NCBI RefSeq assembly: GCF_039544105.1
Contig: NZ_BAABLA010000027.1
DNA length: 64,000 bases
From: Haloechinothrix_A salitolerans
GTDB taxonomy: Bacteria > Actinomycetota > Actinomycetes > Mycobacteriales > Pseudonocardiaceae
Strand: one strand, 5' to 3'
The notes beneath the pieces are model-generated. The model did no database searches. It worked only from the letters and a program-made list of their open reading frames with translations, and had not been told where the DNA came from. Shown here in pieces: positions 24,045 through 32,614 of this stretch (its first letter is position 1; each line of letters starts with the position of its first letter). Both the position numbers and the translations under genes were made by a program.

Positions 24045-25898
24045 ATGCCCCTGTCAGGCAGAACGCGCACGTCGGCGGCCACACCACGGTTGGTAGCGGC
24101 CGCCGCGCGAGAGGTCGTGCGAGCCGACCGAGCTGGCACCGTCGTCGCCACGCTGTACCAGCTCGTCGGCGCCGCGGCGTCGCTCGGTGTCGTTGGCGCT
24201 GGCAAGCTCACCTTCGACGCGCTGCTGACACCGGACGACGCCCGCATCGGTCTCACCCCGGCGTTGATCGCCCTGGCGCTGCTGACCGCACTGTCCGGCG
24301 CGATCGGACCGCTGCAAGCGCAGCAACATCGCCTGCTCGGCGAACGTGTGTCGCAGCGGGTGTGGGACCGCCTGCTCGACGCCACCGCCCGTGCCGACCT
24401 GCTCAGCTACGAGGCCACTGGCTTCGCGACCGACCTGGAACGGGTCCAGCAGAACGCCCTGACGCGCCCGTTCGCGGTGACGACGTCGCTGCTCGGGCTC
24501 ACTGGCGGCCTGCTCGGCGTGGTCACGATCTCCGCCGCACTGATCGGGATTGAACCGCTCCTGGTGCCCGTCCTGCTGGCAGCCGGTGTGCCTGCCGTGC
24601 TGCTGTCGCGGTGGGCCAGCCGCAGCGAGTTTCGCTTCGCCTCCCGGCTGACCGCGCTGTACCGTCGCCGCAACTATCTTCGGCAGTTACTCACGCAACG
24701 TCGCCACGCGGCAGAGTTGCGGGCGTTCGACTCCGCACCACGGCTACGCCGCTACCACAGCGCCTTGAACACCGACGTCGCCAACGAGCTGCGCGGCCAA
24801 GTGCGCCGGCGGCAGCTGATCGCGGCCATGACGACGTTGGGCATGGCCGCCGCGCTGACGATCGCCTTGCTCGCCATCGTCGAACTGGTGCGCCGAGGCC
24901 GGATCGACCTCGCTACGGCGGGAGCGGCCGCGATCGCCGTCCGCCTGCTGTCCACGCAGCTCAGCACGCTGTTCACCGCGATCGGTGGACTCATCGAGTC
25001 CGCGCCGTTCCTGGCCGATCTGGAACGGTTTCTCGCCGCCGTTCCCATGACGACAGCGCGCGGCACCCGACGTCCGCTGCGCGACCGCGTCACGCTGAAC
25101 GGCATCGGCTTCCGCTATCCCGGCCAGCAGCAGCGAGCCGCCGACGACGTCGACCTCACCATTCGCGCTGGTGAGGTGGTCGCGCTCGTCGGCGAGAACG
25201 GTTCCGGCAAGACCACGCTCGCGAAGATCGTCGCGGGCCTGTACGACCCGGACGTCGGTGTCCGCCGCTGGGATGGCGCGGACATCGACCCGGCGGACCT
25301 CCGCGCCTCGGTCTCGGTGATCTTCCAGGATTTCGTGCGCTACCAGTTCTCGCTGCACGAGAACATCGCGATAGCGGAGGATGGCCGTGGCGATGGCCGC
25401 GATGATGGTTCGGACGTTGGCCGCAATGGCTCCGGCGATGGTCACGACAGCGCTGCCGATACCCGCGACGCCTCTGCCGCCGTCATCGACGCCGCCCGCC
25501 GCGCTGGGGTGCTCGCGGCGCTGCCGTCGTTGCCCGACGGCATGGACACGGTGCTCGGCCGTGACCTCGACGAGGGCGTGGACTTGTCCGGGGGCCAGTG
25601 GCAGCGGATCGCGTTGGCGCGCGCGCTCTACCGCACCGCCGACCTCGTCGTGCTGGACGAGCCCGCCGCCGCGCTCGACCCGCGTACGGAGCACGCGCTG
25701 TTCACCGACGTGCGGACCACCCTGGACGGCCGCGCAGCGCTGTTGATCTCGCATCGGTTCTCCAGCACGCGCATGGCCGACCGTATCTACGTGATGGACC
25801 AGGGCCGGATCATCGAGTCCGGCACGCACGACGAGCTGATGGCGCGCGACGGCCAGTACGCCCACCTGTACCGGCTCCAGTCCGCTGCCTACCGCTGA
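24045..25898 (+). CDS. ABC exporter (lasso D)
   Basis: A half-size exporter of 617 residues that would pump the mature peptide out and give immunity. Residues 1 to about 330 hold the membrane domain; the nucleotide-binding domain has Walker A GENGSGKTT (383-391), signature LSGGQWQRIALARAL, Walker B LVVLDEP and the switch His in ISHRFSS. An Asp/Gly-rich insertion at about 445-476 lies between the Q-loop region and the signature. The ATG at 24045 has no clear ribosome site, and an upstream reading from 23922 would cover the promoter region. Its stop overlaps the convergent kinase stop by ten bases. Confidence 0.85.
   Translation: MPLSGRTRTSAATPRLVAAAAREVVRADRAGTVVATLYQLVGAAASLGVVGAGKLTFDALLTPDDARIGLTPALIALALLTALSGAIGPLQAQQHRLLGERVSQRVWDRLLDATARADLLSYEATGFATDLERVQQNALTRPFAVTTSLLGLTGGLLGVVTISAALIGIEPLLVPVLLAAGVPAVLLSRWASRSEFRFASRLTALYRRRNYLRQLLTQRRHAAELRAFDSAPRLRRYHSALNTDVANELRGQVRRRQLIAAMTTLGMAAALTIALLAIVELVRRGRIDLATAGAAAIAVRLLSTQLSTLFTAIGGLIESAPFLADLERFLAAVPMTTARGTRRPLRDRVTLNGIGFRYPGQQQRAADDVDLTIRAGEVVALVGENGSGKTTLAKIVAGLYDPDVGVRRWDGADIDPADLRASVSVIFQDFVRYQFSLHENIAIAEDGRGDGRDDGSDVGRNGSGDGHDSAADTRDASAAVIDAARRAGVLAALPSLPDGMDTVLGRDLDEGVDLSGGQWQRIALARALYRTADLVVLDEPAAALDPRTEHALFTDVRTTLDGRAALLISHRFSSTRMADRIYVMDQGRIIESGTHDELMARDGQYAHLYRLQSAAYR
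25378..25475 (+). repeat. degenerate GATGGC/GCGATGG repeats coding an Asp/Gly insertion
   Basis: Imperfect repeats of a GGCGATGGCCGCGATG-like unit encode an Asp/Gly/Arg/Asn-rich stretch within the exporter's ATPase domain. The frame stays open. This looks like slippage expansion in a surface loop. Confidence 0.6.
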
Positions 25899-26926
25899 AC
25901 CGGTGCGGTCGTGGCGGCCATCGTGTCGCGCAACGCGGGCAGAACACCGTCCAACGCGTCACCCCATGGAATCGTCGCCAGCACCACGGGCACCCGCTCG
26001 ACCAGGTCGGCGAGGCCGTGGAAGGTGGTCGCCAGCGCGTCGGGCTCGCGCCAGCCCAGCACCCGGGGGAATCGGCTCAGCAGCAGCAACGCCCGCGCCG
26101 GAGCGAGCCGCTCCACCGCGAGTTCGGTGGCACCGCGGTCAGGACGCGGCACGACACACAACGCTAGTGGCACGGGGCTAGCGGGCACGCCCCCGGACAC
26201 CCTGCCCGGCACGGCGCCAACCGCCCTGTCGAGCCGCACCGCGAGCCTGCCGTCTGCCGTGCGCCGCGTGCGGGCGCCGTTGGCGAGCAGCTCCGCACCG
26301 GGACGCAGCCGAGTCTCAGCGCTGCCCGGGTAGACGCGCATGCCAGCCGCTTCGCGCCGCACGGCCGCCTCGTGCCGCCCAGCCGCCTCATGTCGCTCGA
26401 CGCGTAGCACGTCGTCGGCAAGCAACGAGCAGCCGTCGCGGCACAACGCCGTTGCCAGGGTGGACTTGCCCATGCCGGACGCCCCGACGAACGCGATCGC
26501 CGCGTCGCCGTCCCGAACGGCACTCGCGTGGAGCACGAGCTCGCCCCGCAGGATCAGATGCAGCGCGAGCATCATGCCGGTGGCGAGCACGGGCAGGTAG
26601 CCGTCGTCGACATTAGGGTGCGGATACGCGGTGACCTCACCGAAGTCCTGATCACCGACAAACTCGCACAATCCCGGGTAGCGCAGCACAACACCGGCAC
26701 CGGCACGGGCGATGCCGTAGCGCAGCGCACCGTCCGCATCGGTCAACGTCGCCACCAGAGTGCCATCGGGCGGTTCGGGGCGCACCGGACGCCCAGGTCC
26801 CCGGCGCAGCACCAGGTCAGGCTCGGCGGCACTTCTCGTGCCGATGCTTGTCGTGTCGCCGGGCGGCAACGGAAGCTCGATCTCACTGACGACGTCGAGA
26901 CCGTGGGCGCGGTACTGGTACGTCAC
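25889..26926 (-). CDS. HPr kinase-like lasso peptide kinase (K)
   Basis: A 345-residue P-loop kinase resembling HPr Ser kinase, and thus the lasso kinases PadeK and ThcoK that phosphorylate the C-terminal Ser of their precursor. Seen: conserved His133 in VLHASAV, Walker A GASGMGKST (148-156), and the Asp pair ADDVLRV at 171-172. A short insertion RHEAAGRHEAAVRREAAG (178-195) comes from a tandem DNA repeat. The precursor in this cluster ends in Ser, which fits the activity. The start is GTG, overlapping the B2 stop (GTGA). ATP-dependent phosphorylation of Ser45 is an inference from family and context. Confidence 0.8.
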   Translation of the reverse strand: MTYQYRAHGLDVVSEIELPLPPGDTTSIGTRSAAEPDLVLRRGPGRPVRPEPPDGTLVATLTDADGALRYGIARAGAGVVLRYPGLCEFVGDQDFGEVTAYPHPNVDDGYLPVLATGMMLALHLILRGELVLHASAVRDGDAAIAFVGASGMGKSTLATALCRDGCSLLADDVLRVERHEAAGRHEAAVRREAAGMRVYPGSAETRLRPGAELLANGARTRRTADGRLAVRLDRAVGAVPGRVSGGVPASPVPLALCVVPRPDRGATELAVERLAPARALLLLSRFPRVLGWREPDALATTFHGLADLVERVPVVLATIPWGDALDGVLPALRDTMAATTAPVQR

Positions 26927-27351
26927 GACGTCCTCCCGCGCACGTTGCCGAGGGCCGCGTAGTGCAGGGCGGCTGGGTCGAGTGGGACGCCGTCGATCTC
27001 AAGCCACGCGTGCGCGCCGAAGGTCGCTGCGGCTCGGCGGACCCCGATCCGCAGCACCGGGTCAAGCTCGCGCAGTCGATGGCCAAGCAGCAGGCACCGC
27101 CGCAGGCACGTGTCCCCTCCCGGCCACACCGATGCGACGGCACAACAGGCGCGCACCGGCGTCCTGGTACGCCGTGGCAGCACGACGTCACCAGCACGCG
27201 GTTGGCGTGCGCTGGTCAGGTCGCTGCGTACGCCGAGGCGCACGCACGCGGTATCGACACCACCGCTACGCAGGAGCACCTCGATGACGAGGAGTGTCAG
27301 CACTGCCCGCACCGACTCGACGGCGAAGCGGCCCGTACGCAACGGTTTCAC
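26923..27351 (-). CDS. lasso leader peptidase B2 (transglutaminase-like)
   Basis: A small cysteine protease, 142 residues, of the lasso B2 family that removes the leader. The catalytic triad reads as Cys in GDTCLRRCLLLGHRL, His in FGAHAWLEI and Asp in DGVPLD. The N-terminus (VRAVLTLLVIEVLL) is a hydrophobic helix as in other B2 proteins. I use the GTG at 27351, which overlaps the cyclase stop as GTGA; an ATG at 27375 would add eight residues and a 28-base overlap. The gene sits between cyclase and kinase in one leftward operon. Confidence 0.8.
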   Translation of the reverse strand: MKPLRTGRFAVESVRAVLTLLVIEVLLRSGGVDTACVRLGVRSDLTSARQPRAGDVVLPRRTRTPVRACCAVASVWPGGDTCLRRCLLLGHRLRELDPVLRIGVRRAAATFGAHAWLEIDGVPLDPAALHYAALGNVRGRTS

Positions 27352-28547
27352 GACGTCACCGCCGTAGCGAGCCATGCCTGCTGCAGCAACAGCGCGGTAC
27401 CTGCCGGTGGATGGTCAGACAACCACGCCGCACGGAGCGCGTCCGGGTCGATCAGTTCGGCGTCGCAACCAGCTCCGTCCCATGTGCTGGCGAACGCGCG
27501 CGAGTGGCTGCCGAAACGGGATGCGTTGAACGACGCCTTGTCGGTGCGGCGAAGCACGGCGTCCGGGAGGAGCCCGTCGGCGAGCAACCTGGTTGCCGCG
27601 ATGCGCGTAAGCCCGTCCCAGTGTCCACCGAAGGCGGCATACGCGGCGATGAACCGATCGTCCGCCAGCGGTTCCACCAGCGCGCAATCCTTCCCGCGCG
27701 CCACGACGCCTCGGGTCCGCTCCCCGATGGTGACCGCACGGGACGTCCTGGCCGACAGTACGCTGCGATCCCAGCGCAGCGGTTGTCGCGCCGCGTTGCG
27801 AGCGACGACGCGACTGGCCGCACGCCGGTATGCCGGTCGCAGCCAGCATGGGTCGGTCACCTTGTATCTGGCGATGAGGTACCGCAGCGGCGATGGGGCG
27901 GCGCTGGCTCCCACCACAATCCAGTCCGAACGGGACAGTCCGCGGCCACGCCGTCGCAGCACCGCGCGCAGTACGGCGGCCCGGTGGTTGCCGAGGATCT
28001 CGTCGCCACCGTTTCCCGTCACGAGGCTGCCTCCCGCAGCGTAGTCAGCAAGGACGACGGTGTTGGCCAGCGCGGCTGGATACACCGGGCCACCGTGGGC
28101 TCGCAGGACCGGCGCCATGACAGGGCCGATGAGGTCAAGTTCTGCGGTGATCTGCCTGCGTTCCCATTCGAAACGCACCCCCCGTCCGCGCAGGTGTGCG
28201 ACAACGGCTTCTTGCCATGCCGACTCATCGGCCTGTGGGTCGTCGGCATAGCGCAAGGTGAGCGCGACCGGTGGCGCATGGCCTTCGCGCGCCGCCAGAT
28301 CGGCCGCGACAGCGAGCAGCAACGACGAGTCCCTACCGCCCGAGAAAGCGATGACACAGGGGTGACGTCGCAATGCCCGGCGCAACGCGGCGCGCAAGGC
28401 GCGGAAGGGGTTAGCGGCCGGTGTCCGCGCTGTCAGCGTTCGCCACCCTCGCGATTCGATCGGATACCCGAACGCTATATCGGCAGGTGTGAGTAGCGGC
28501 AAACCGGTCGGTCCGATTCGCAGCGGTTCGTCGTGGGCGAGCAGCAC
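27348..28547 (-). CDS. lasso cyclase C, asparagine-synthetase fold, short form
   Basis: An ATP-dependent macrolactam synthetase that would adenylate the ring Asp and join it to Gly1. The ATP-pyrophosphatase loop FSGGRDSSLLLA has Ser69-Asp73-Ser75, and a second site TGNGGDEILGNHR matches Asn synthetase enzymes. It is only 399 residues, against roughly 500-600 for usual lasso cyclases: just 60 or so residues precede the loop, so the N-terminal nucleophile-fold domain is absent. The start is GTG, 12 bases after the B1 stop. The upstream sequence is filled by B1, so the missing part is not lost to a frameshift nearby. Confidence 0.8.
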   Translation of the reverse strand: MLLAHDEPLRIGPTGLPLLTPADIAFGYPIESRGWRTLTARTPAANPFRALRAALRRALRRHPCVIAFSGGRDSSLLLAVAADLAAREGHAPPVALTLRYADDPQADESAWQEAVVAHLRGRGVRFEWERRQITAELDLIGPVMAPVLRAHGGPVYPAALANTVVLADYAAGGSLVTGNGGDEILGNHRAAVLRAVLRRRGRGLSRSDWIVVGASAAPSPLRYLIARYKVTDPCWLRPAYRRAASRVVARNAARQPLRWDRSVLSARTSRAVTIGERTRGVVARGKDCALVEPLADDRFIAAYAAFGGHWDGLTRIAATRLLADGLLPDAVLRRTDKASFNASRFGSHSRAFASTWDGAGCDAELIDPDALRAAWLSDHPPAGTALLLQQAWLATAVTS

Positions 28548-28558
28548 AGTCGGTTCCG

Positions 28559-28810
28559 TCAGTGCACCAGCCCTTCATCGCGCAAGCGTGCGACGAAGGA
28601 CTCAACGTCGCGGCGCGCCACAGCACGGTCGACGTCGTACTCGGAGACGATGGTGTCGACGAGGTCATCCACCGATCTGTCTTCGACGAGCAACTCAAAC
28701 AAGCGAACGCCGACGCCCTTGATCGTGAAGTACCGCGACCTCGGTAGGTTGAGCACGATCGTCTCATCGCCGATCGTGCGGGCCGACGTGTCAGCCAACC
28801 GGACGCGCAT
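28559..28810 (-). CDS. lasso B1 protein, PqqD-like leader-binding domain
   Basis: An 83-residue PqqD-fold protein (RRE), the partner that binds the YxxP leader and presents it to B2. It shows the family pattern: DETIVLNLPRSRYFTIKGVG, LFELLVEDRSVDDLVD, and a C-terminal helical half with FVARLRDEGLV. The ATG at 28810 follows AGGGGG at good distance. It is the first gene of the leftward operon B1-C-B2-K. The gap of 110 bases to the upstream HNH gene should contain the operon's promoter. Confidence 0.85.
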   Translation of the reverse strand: MRVRLADTSARTIGDETIVLNLPRSRYFTIKGVGVRLFELLVEDRSVDDLVDTIVSEYDVDRAVARRDVESFVARLRDEGLVH

Positions 28811-28920
28811 GATGCCCCCTTTGTCCCGCGCGAGCATGGTCATAACCAGGTTCGCCGTAAAGCGGTGACCTGTTACGCCGAGGCTGGTGACCGCGGCTAG
28901 ACCAGTGCTGGTGGGCACGG

Positions 28921-30288
28921 CTAGAACGGTGGTGGGCCGGGGTCGGGTGGCTCGGGTGGTTCCGCGCCGGGCTCGGGCGGTGGCTCGGGCTCGGGCGGTT
29001 GCTCGGGTTCGGGCTCGGCGATGCGGGGCGCTCGGGGCCGGTACTTGCGGCCGGTGGGCGTGGTGATCGTCAGCGTGTCCCCACTGAACTCGAAGCTCCA
29101 CCCTGGTCGGCCCTTGAGCCGGTGGTGCCTCCGACACAAGCACACCAGGAGCTTGGCGTCGGTGGTGCCGAGGTGCTGCCACTCGATGCTGTGGTCGGTA
29201 TCGCACCGCCGGGAGGGCCGGTTGCAGCCCGGCACCAAACAGCGCTGGTCGCGGGCCCTGACATAGTCGCCAAGCTGCGCCGGTGGCCGATAGCGGTGAC
29301 GTCCCATCTCCAGCAACTGTCCCGTGGCGGGGTCGGTGAGCAACCGCCGCCACGTACACCTCCGGTCAGCCGCCATCTCACGAGCGATATCCGCCGGGAT
29401 CGGCCCATAACCCTCCAAGTCACCGGGCAGGTCCCGTGCGCCGAGGAGCGTCGTGACCGGAACGGTCACCTGAATCCGCACCTGCCGGTAGCTCTGCCGC
29501 TTACCGAGTAGCAGTTCGGTAAGCACGTCAGCGCGGATGGCGTCCAAGCCGCGCTCATCACGACGGGACTTGTCCGACTTCGCGATCGCGTCGATCCGGG
29601 AGTAGATCGCGCACGCGGTCTCCGCCGGGAGATAGGCGCACAGGTCGGCCATCCCGTTCTCGGCGAATCGCAGCTCCAGCCTCCGGTCTTCCCGACAGCG
29701 CCGCACCCGCTCGGCGGCACCCTCGGGATCGAGCTTGTCCACGCGGTAACGGGCGGAGCGTTGGATCGCCGCGCCGTCCCGCCCCGCCAGCAACGACTCC
29801 ATCTCCGCGTCAAGTTGGTCCACGTGCTCATCAGAGAGCAACGCGCCCGTCTCCACGACCTTCGCGGCCTTCGTGACGTCCACATCGCCACGCTCCAACG
29901 CCGTCAACAACCGAGGAAACCGCGACGTGATCTGCGTGGCGAGCTCGATCTGACGATCAGCCTGATGCTGGCTCACGGCTAACGCGAGTCCGACTTCGTC
30001 AGCGGTCTCCCGCTCATTGCCACGCCGCCGCCGCAGCTCCGCGAGCGCCTTAAGCTGCACCGCCTGAACCTGCCCGATCAGACGCTGAGAGAGCTTCGCG
30101 AGCTCCACCAGCACATCCGGGTCGAAGGCAGTCCACTTGACATCGCCAAGACGAAGCACGTCCTCCGGCGTCGATAGACAACCCTCACCACCGGAGTCGC
30201 GCTCGTCGTTGGGTACGCCTTCGACGTCTGATTCGTGGTCGCTTCCGCCATCGGACGGCTGTTCGCCGTTGAACTCCGGCTCGGACAT
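28921..30288 (-). CDS. DUF222/HNH endonuclease, 13E12-repeat family
   Basis: A 455-residue member of the DUF222-HNH family abundant in actinomycetes. DUF222 covers about 40-330; the HNH part near 370-410 has the zinc/active-site pattern CLVPGCNRPSRRCDTDH and CRRHHRLK. The C-terminus is a Pro/Glu-rich tail (PEPEPPPEPG). Members are thought to be nucleases tied to DNA damage or mobile DNA, and several mycobacterial 13E12 genes belong to the LexA regulon; here a LexA-type box lies upstream. The start is uncertain: I use the ATG at 30288 after GTGAGG; ATGs at 30330 and 30342 are in frame. Confidence 0.8.
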   Translation of the reverse strand: MSEPEFNGEQPSDGGSDHESDVEGVPNDERDSGGEGCLSTPEDVLRLGDVKWTAFDPDVLVELAKLSQRLIGQVQAVQLKALAELRRRRGNERETADEVGLALAVSQHQADRQIELATQITSRFPRLLTALERGDVDVTKAAKVVETGALLSDEHVDQLDAEMESLLAGRDGAAIQRSARYRVDKLDPEGAAERVRRCREDRRLELRFAENGMADLCAYLPAETACAIYSRIDAIAKSDKSRRDERGLDAIRADVLTELLLGKRQSYRQVRIQVTVPVTTLLGARDLPGDLEGYGPIPADIAREMAADRRCTWRRLLTDPATGQLLEMGRHRYRPPAQLGDYVRARDQRCLVPGCNRPSRRCDTDHSIEWQHLGTTDAKLLVCLCRRHHRLKGRPGWSFEFSGDTLTITTPTGRKYRPRAPRIAEPEPEQPPEPEPPPEPGAEPPEPPDPGPPPF

Positions 30289-30633
30289 CGGCCTCACCCC
30301 CTGCCGCGCGCGTTGACACTGACTCGTCATCCCGCGCCCCAAAGAAGAGGCCTACGCCCACCATAGTCGAACTAGTGTTCTAGACACAAGCGTCGCACTG
30401 CCTGCAAAGCCCACCCAGAAGTGTCGTCCGCGAATGGCGTTCGCACGACGTGCGCCGCCGTAACATGAACACTCCACGCAGAGCACGGCCGCAGAACCTC
30501 GTCCGTGACCGGGCACGTCGATTTCGGGATCGGAACGAGACAGCTACGTAGCCGAATACGTGAAGTCACGGCTTCGCGTTCGCGCTCGCTCAGCAAAGCT
30601 GACAATCCCGACTGCTCCCCTACGAGGTGACGC
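30289..30633. other. 345-base divergent intergenic region
   Basis: No gene is seen between the leftward HNH gene and the rightward beta-helix gene. It holds the LexA-type box at 30367-30382 and a 13-base palindrome CGCACGACGTGCG at 30442-30454 that might be an operator. GAGGTG precedes the beta-helix ATG. Confidence 0.6.
30367..30382. promoter_or_regulatory. LexA (SOS) box before the HNH gene
   Basis: TCGAACTAGTGTTCTA matches the actinobacterial/Bacillus SOS consensus CGAAC-N4-GTTCG at nine of ten fixed positions, and 14 of 16 against the full palindrome. It lies 79 bases before the chosen start of the DUF222/HNH gene (25 bases before the earliest ATG). Confidence 0.75.
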
Positions 30634-32607
30634 ATGGCCGAACACAGTCACCACCAGCCCGGCACCCATCGACACGAAACACGACGCCCGAGACGTCGAC
30701 CGCGCCGGACGCTCACCGCCCTGCTGCTCGCCAGCGCGACCGCCGTCGTGATCACGGGCGTCGTCACGGTGCTCCCCACCAGCGCCGAAGCGCCCGTGCC
30801 CCGGCTCGCGGTGGAACGCACCGTCACGTGCCTCACCGACGCCGAGGGCATGTGCACTGTCGGACACACGCTCGGTGTGGTGCCCACGCGGATCGAGGTC
30901 ACCCCGTCCCTGCCGCCACGCGCCCGCGCCTACGACGTGGCCGTCGTGCCAGGGTCCGCGACCGATCAGCGGTTCGAGGTACAAGCAGAGCGGAACAACG
31001 GCAAGCCGAAGTCTTTCAGCCGCATCCGATTCGACTACCGCGCCTCGGCCGGTGGCGAGCTGGGGGTGGCGACAACCGAGGGCACCACGGCGCGGGAGAC
31101 AACCGAAGCAACAGATCCCACCCCAAGTACGACAACCGACTTGGCCAGCCCCACGCCCACGACGACAGCAACGACGTCCGACGAGACAACGACCACCACC
31201 ACGCGAACGACGTCCGACACGACGCTCCCCGCGGGGGCCACCAAGGTATGCGGCACGGACGCGCTGGATGGCCCGGACAACCCGCCAGCGGGCGCCGTCG
31301 TCGTCCCGGCGGGCGACAACAGCGACATCGACTTCGGCCACGCGGACACCACATACTGGTTCGAGCCCGGCGTTCACACACTCGGTCAAGGCGAGTACAC
31401 GCAGATCGTGCCTGGTGACAACGCGACGTTCATCGGCGCGCCAGGCGCGGTGCTCGACGGCCAGAACACCAACCGCTACGCCTTCACTCAGCACGCGAGC
31501 GGCGTCACGATCCGCTACCTCACCATCCGCGACTTCGTCGCGCCAACCAATGAGGGCGTCGTCAACCATGATTCCGGGGATGGCTGGACGATCGCGCACA
31601 ACACGCTGATCAACAACCAGGGCGCGGCGATGATGGCAGGCTCTGGCCAGCGCATGATCGGCAACTGCGTCAAGAACAACGGCCAATACGGCCTGAACGC
31701 CTTCCAAGCGGGGAACCAGATCCGCGACATCGTGCTGCGCGACAACGAGTTCGCCGGCAACCACACCGCGGACCTGGAAACCCAGATACCTGGCTGCGGG
31801 TGTAGCGGCGCGATGAAGTTCTGGTCGGTCGACGGCGCCGAGATCGTGGGCAACTGGATCCACGACAACCACGGCCCCGGCATCTGGGTCGACACCAACA
31901 ACAACGATTTCCTGATCGAAGGCAACCTCATCGAACGCAACGACGGGCAGGCGGTGTTCTACGAGATCTCCTACAACGTCGTGGTGCGGGACAACGTGAT
32001 CCGGCACAACACGTGGGCCACCGGACGCGCCTTCGCGAACCGCGGCGACTCGTTCCCCATCGGCACCGTGTACCTGTCCGAGGCGGGTGGCGAGCCGCGC
32101 GTGCCAGCGCGCACCTCGGTCGTGGCGGTGAGCGGCAACCGGTTCGTCAACAACTGGGGCGGCATCGTCGGGTGGGAGAACGCCGACCGCTTCTGCGGGA
32201 CCAACACCACCAGCGAGTGCACGCTGCTGATCGGCGAGGACGGCATCGACCGGTGCGCGCCGCCCGGCATCAACACCGACCCGGAGTACTCCGATTGCCG
32301 CTGGAAAACGCAGCGGCTCCGTATCAGCGGCAACGTCTTCGTGCACGAACCCGCCAAGATCGACGGCGGCTGCCCCGCGGGATACTGCGGCGTGTCGGCG
32401 TTGCTGGCGAACTACGGCACCTGGCCGGACTGGTCGCCGTATCAGGGCCGCACCGTGCAGCAGGCCATCACGTTCGAGCAGGACAACCGCTGGTTCGACA
32501 ATGACTACACCGGGCCGTGGCGGTTCACGCCGTACGAGACCGGCAGGCTGCTCACGCTAGCCGAGTGGCAGGCAGCGCCGTACGAGCAGGACGCGGGCTC
32601 GTCGTGA
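30634..32607 (+). CDS. secreted right-handed beta-helix protein with Thr-rich linker
   Basis: A 657-residue exported protein. An Arg-rich N-region and a hydrophobic segment (about 26-48) give a signal peptide or anchor; residues 55-140 form a small beta-rich domain; 145-200 is a Thr/Ser/Pro linker (TTTATTSDETTTTTTRTT); from about 205 it is the same beta-helix as in the lipoprotein at 14255, with shared blocks NWIHDN, GPGIW, DTNNNDFLIE, SGGEPRVPAR-like AGGEPRVPAR, DCRWKTQR and NYGTWPDWSPY. It lacks a lipobox. The paired genes suggest a wall-spanning and a membrane-bound version of one polymer-modifying enzyme. It converges on the aminotransferase gene with a 7-base gap. Confidence 0.8.
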   Translation: MAEHSHHQPGTHRHETRRPRRRPRRTLTALLLASATAVVITGVVTVLPTSAEAPVPRLAVERTVTCLTDAEGMCTVGHTLGVVPTRIEVTPSLPPRARAYDVAVVPGSATDQRFEVQAERNNGKPKSFSRIRFDYRASAGGELGVATTEGTTARETTEATDPTPSTTTDLASPTPTTTATTSDETTTTTTRTTSDTTLPAGATKVCGTDALDGPDNPPAGAVVVPAGDNSDIDFGHADTTYWFEPGVHTLGQGEYTQIVPGDNATFIGAPGAVLDGQNTNRYAFTQHASGVTIRYLTIRDFVAPTNEGVVNHDSGDGWTIAHNTLINNQGAAMMAGSGQRMIGNCVKNNGQYGLNAFQAGNQIRDIVLRDNEFAGNHTADLETQIPGCGCSGAMKFWSVDGAEIVGNWIHDNHGPGIWVDTNNNDFLIEGNLIERNDGQAVFYEISYNVVVRDNVIRHNTWATGRAFANRGDSFPIGTVYLSEAGGEPRVPARTSVVAVSGNRFVNNWGGIVGWENADRFCGTNTTSECTLLIGEDGIDRCAPPGINTDPEYSDCRWKTQRLRISGNVFVHEPAKIDGGCPAGYCGVSALLANYGTWPDWSPYQGRTVQQAITFEQDNRWFDNDYTGPWRFTPYETGRLLTLAEWQAAPYEQDAGSS

Positions 32608-32614
32608 GCAACCC

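Noticed and set aside
28559..29359. long reading extending the PqqD-like gene upstream by 183 codons
   Set aside because: The extension is antisense-like over the HNH gene; the family N-terminus and ribosome site are at 28810.
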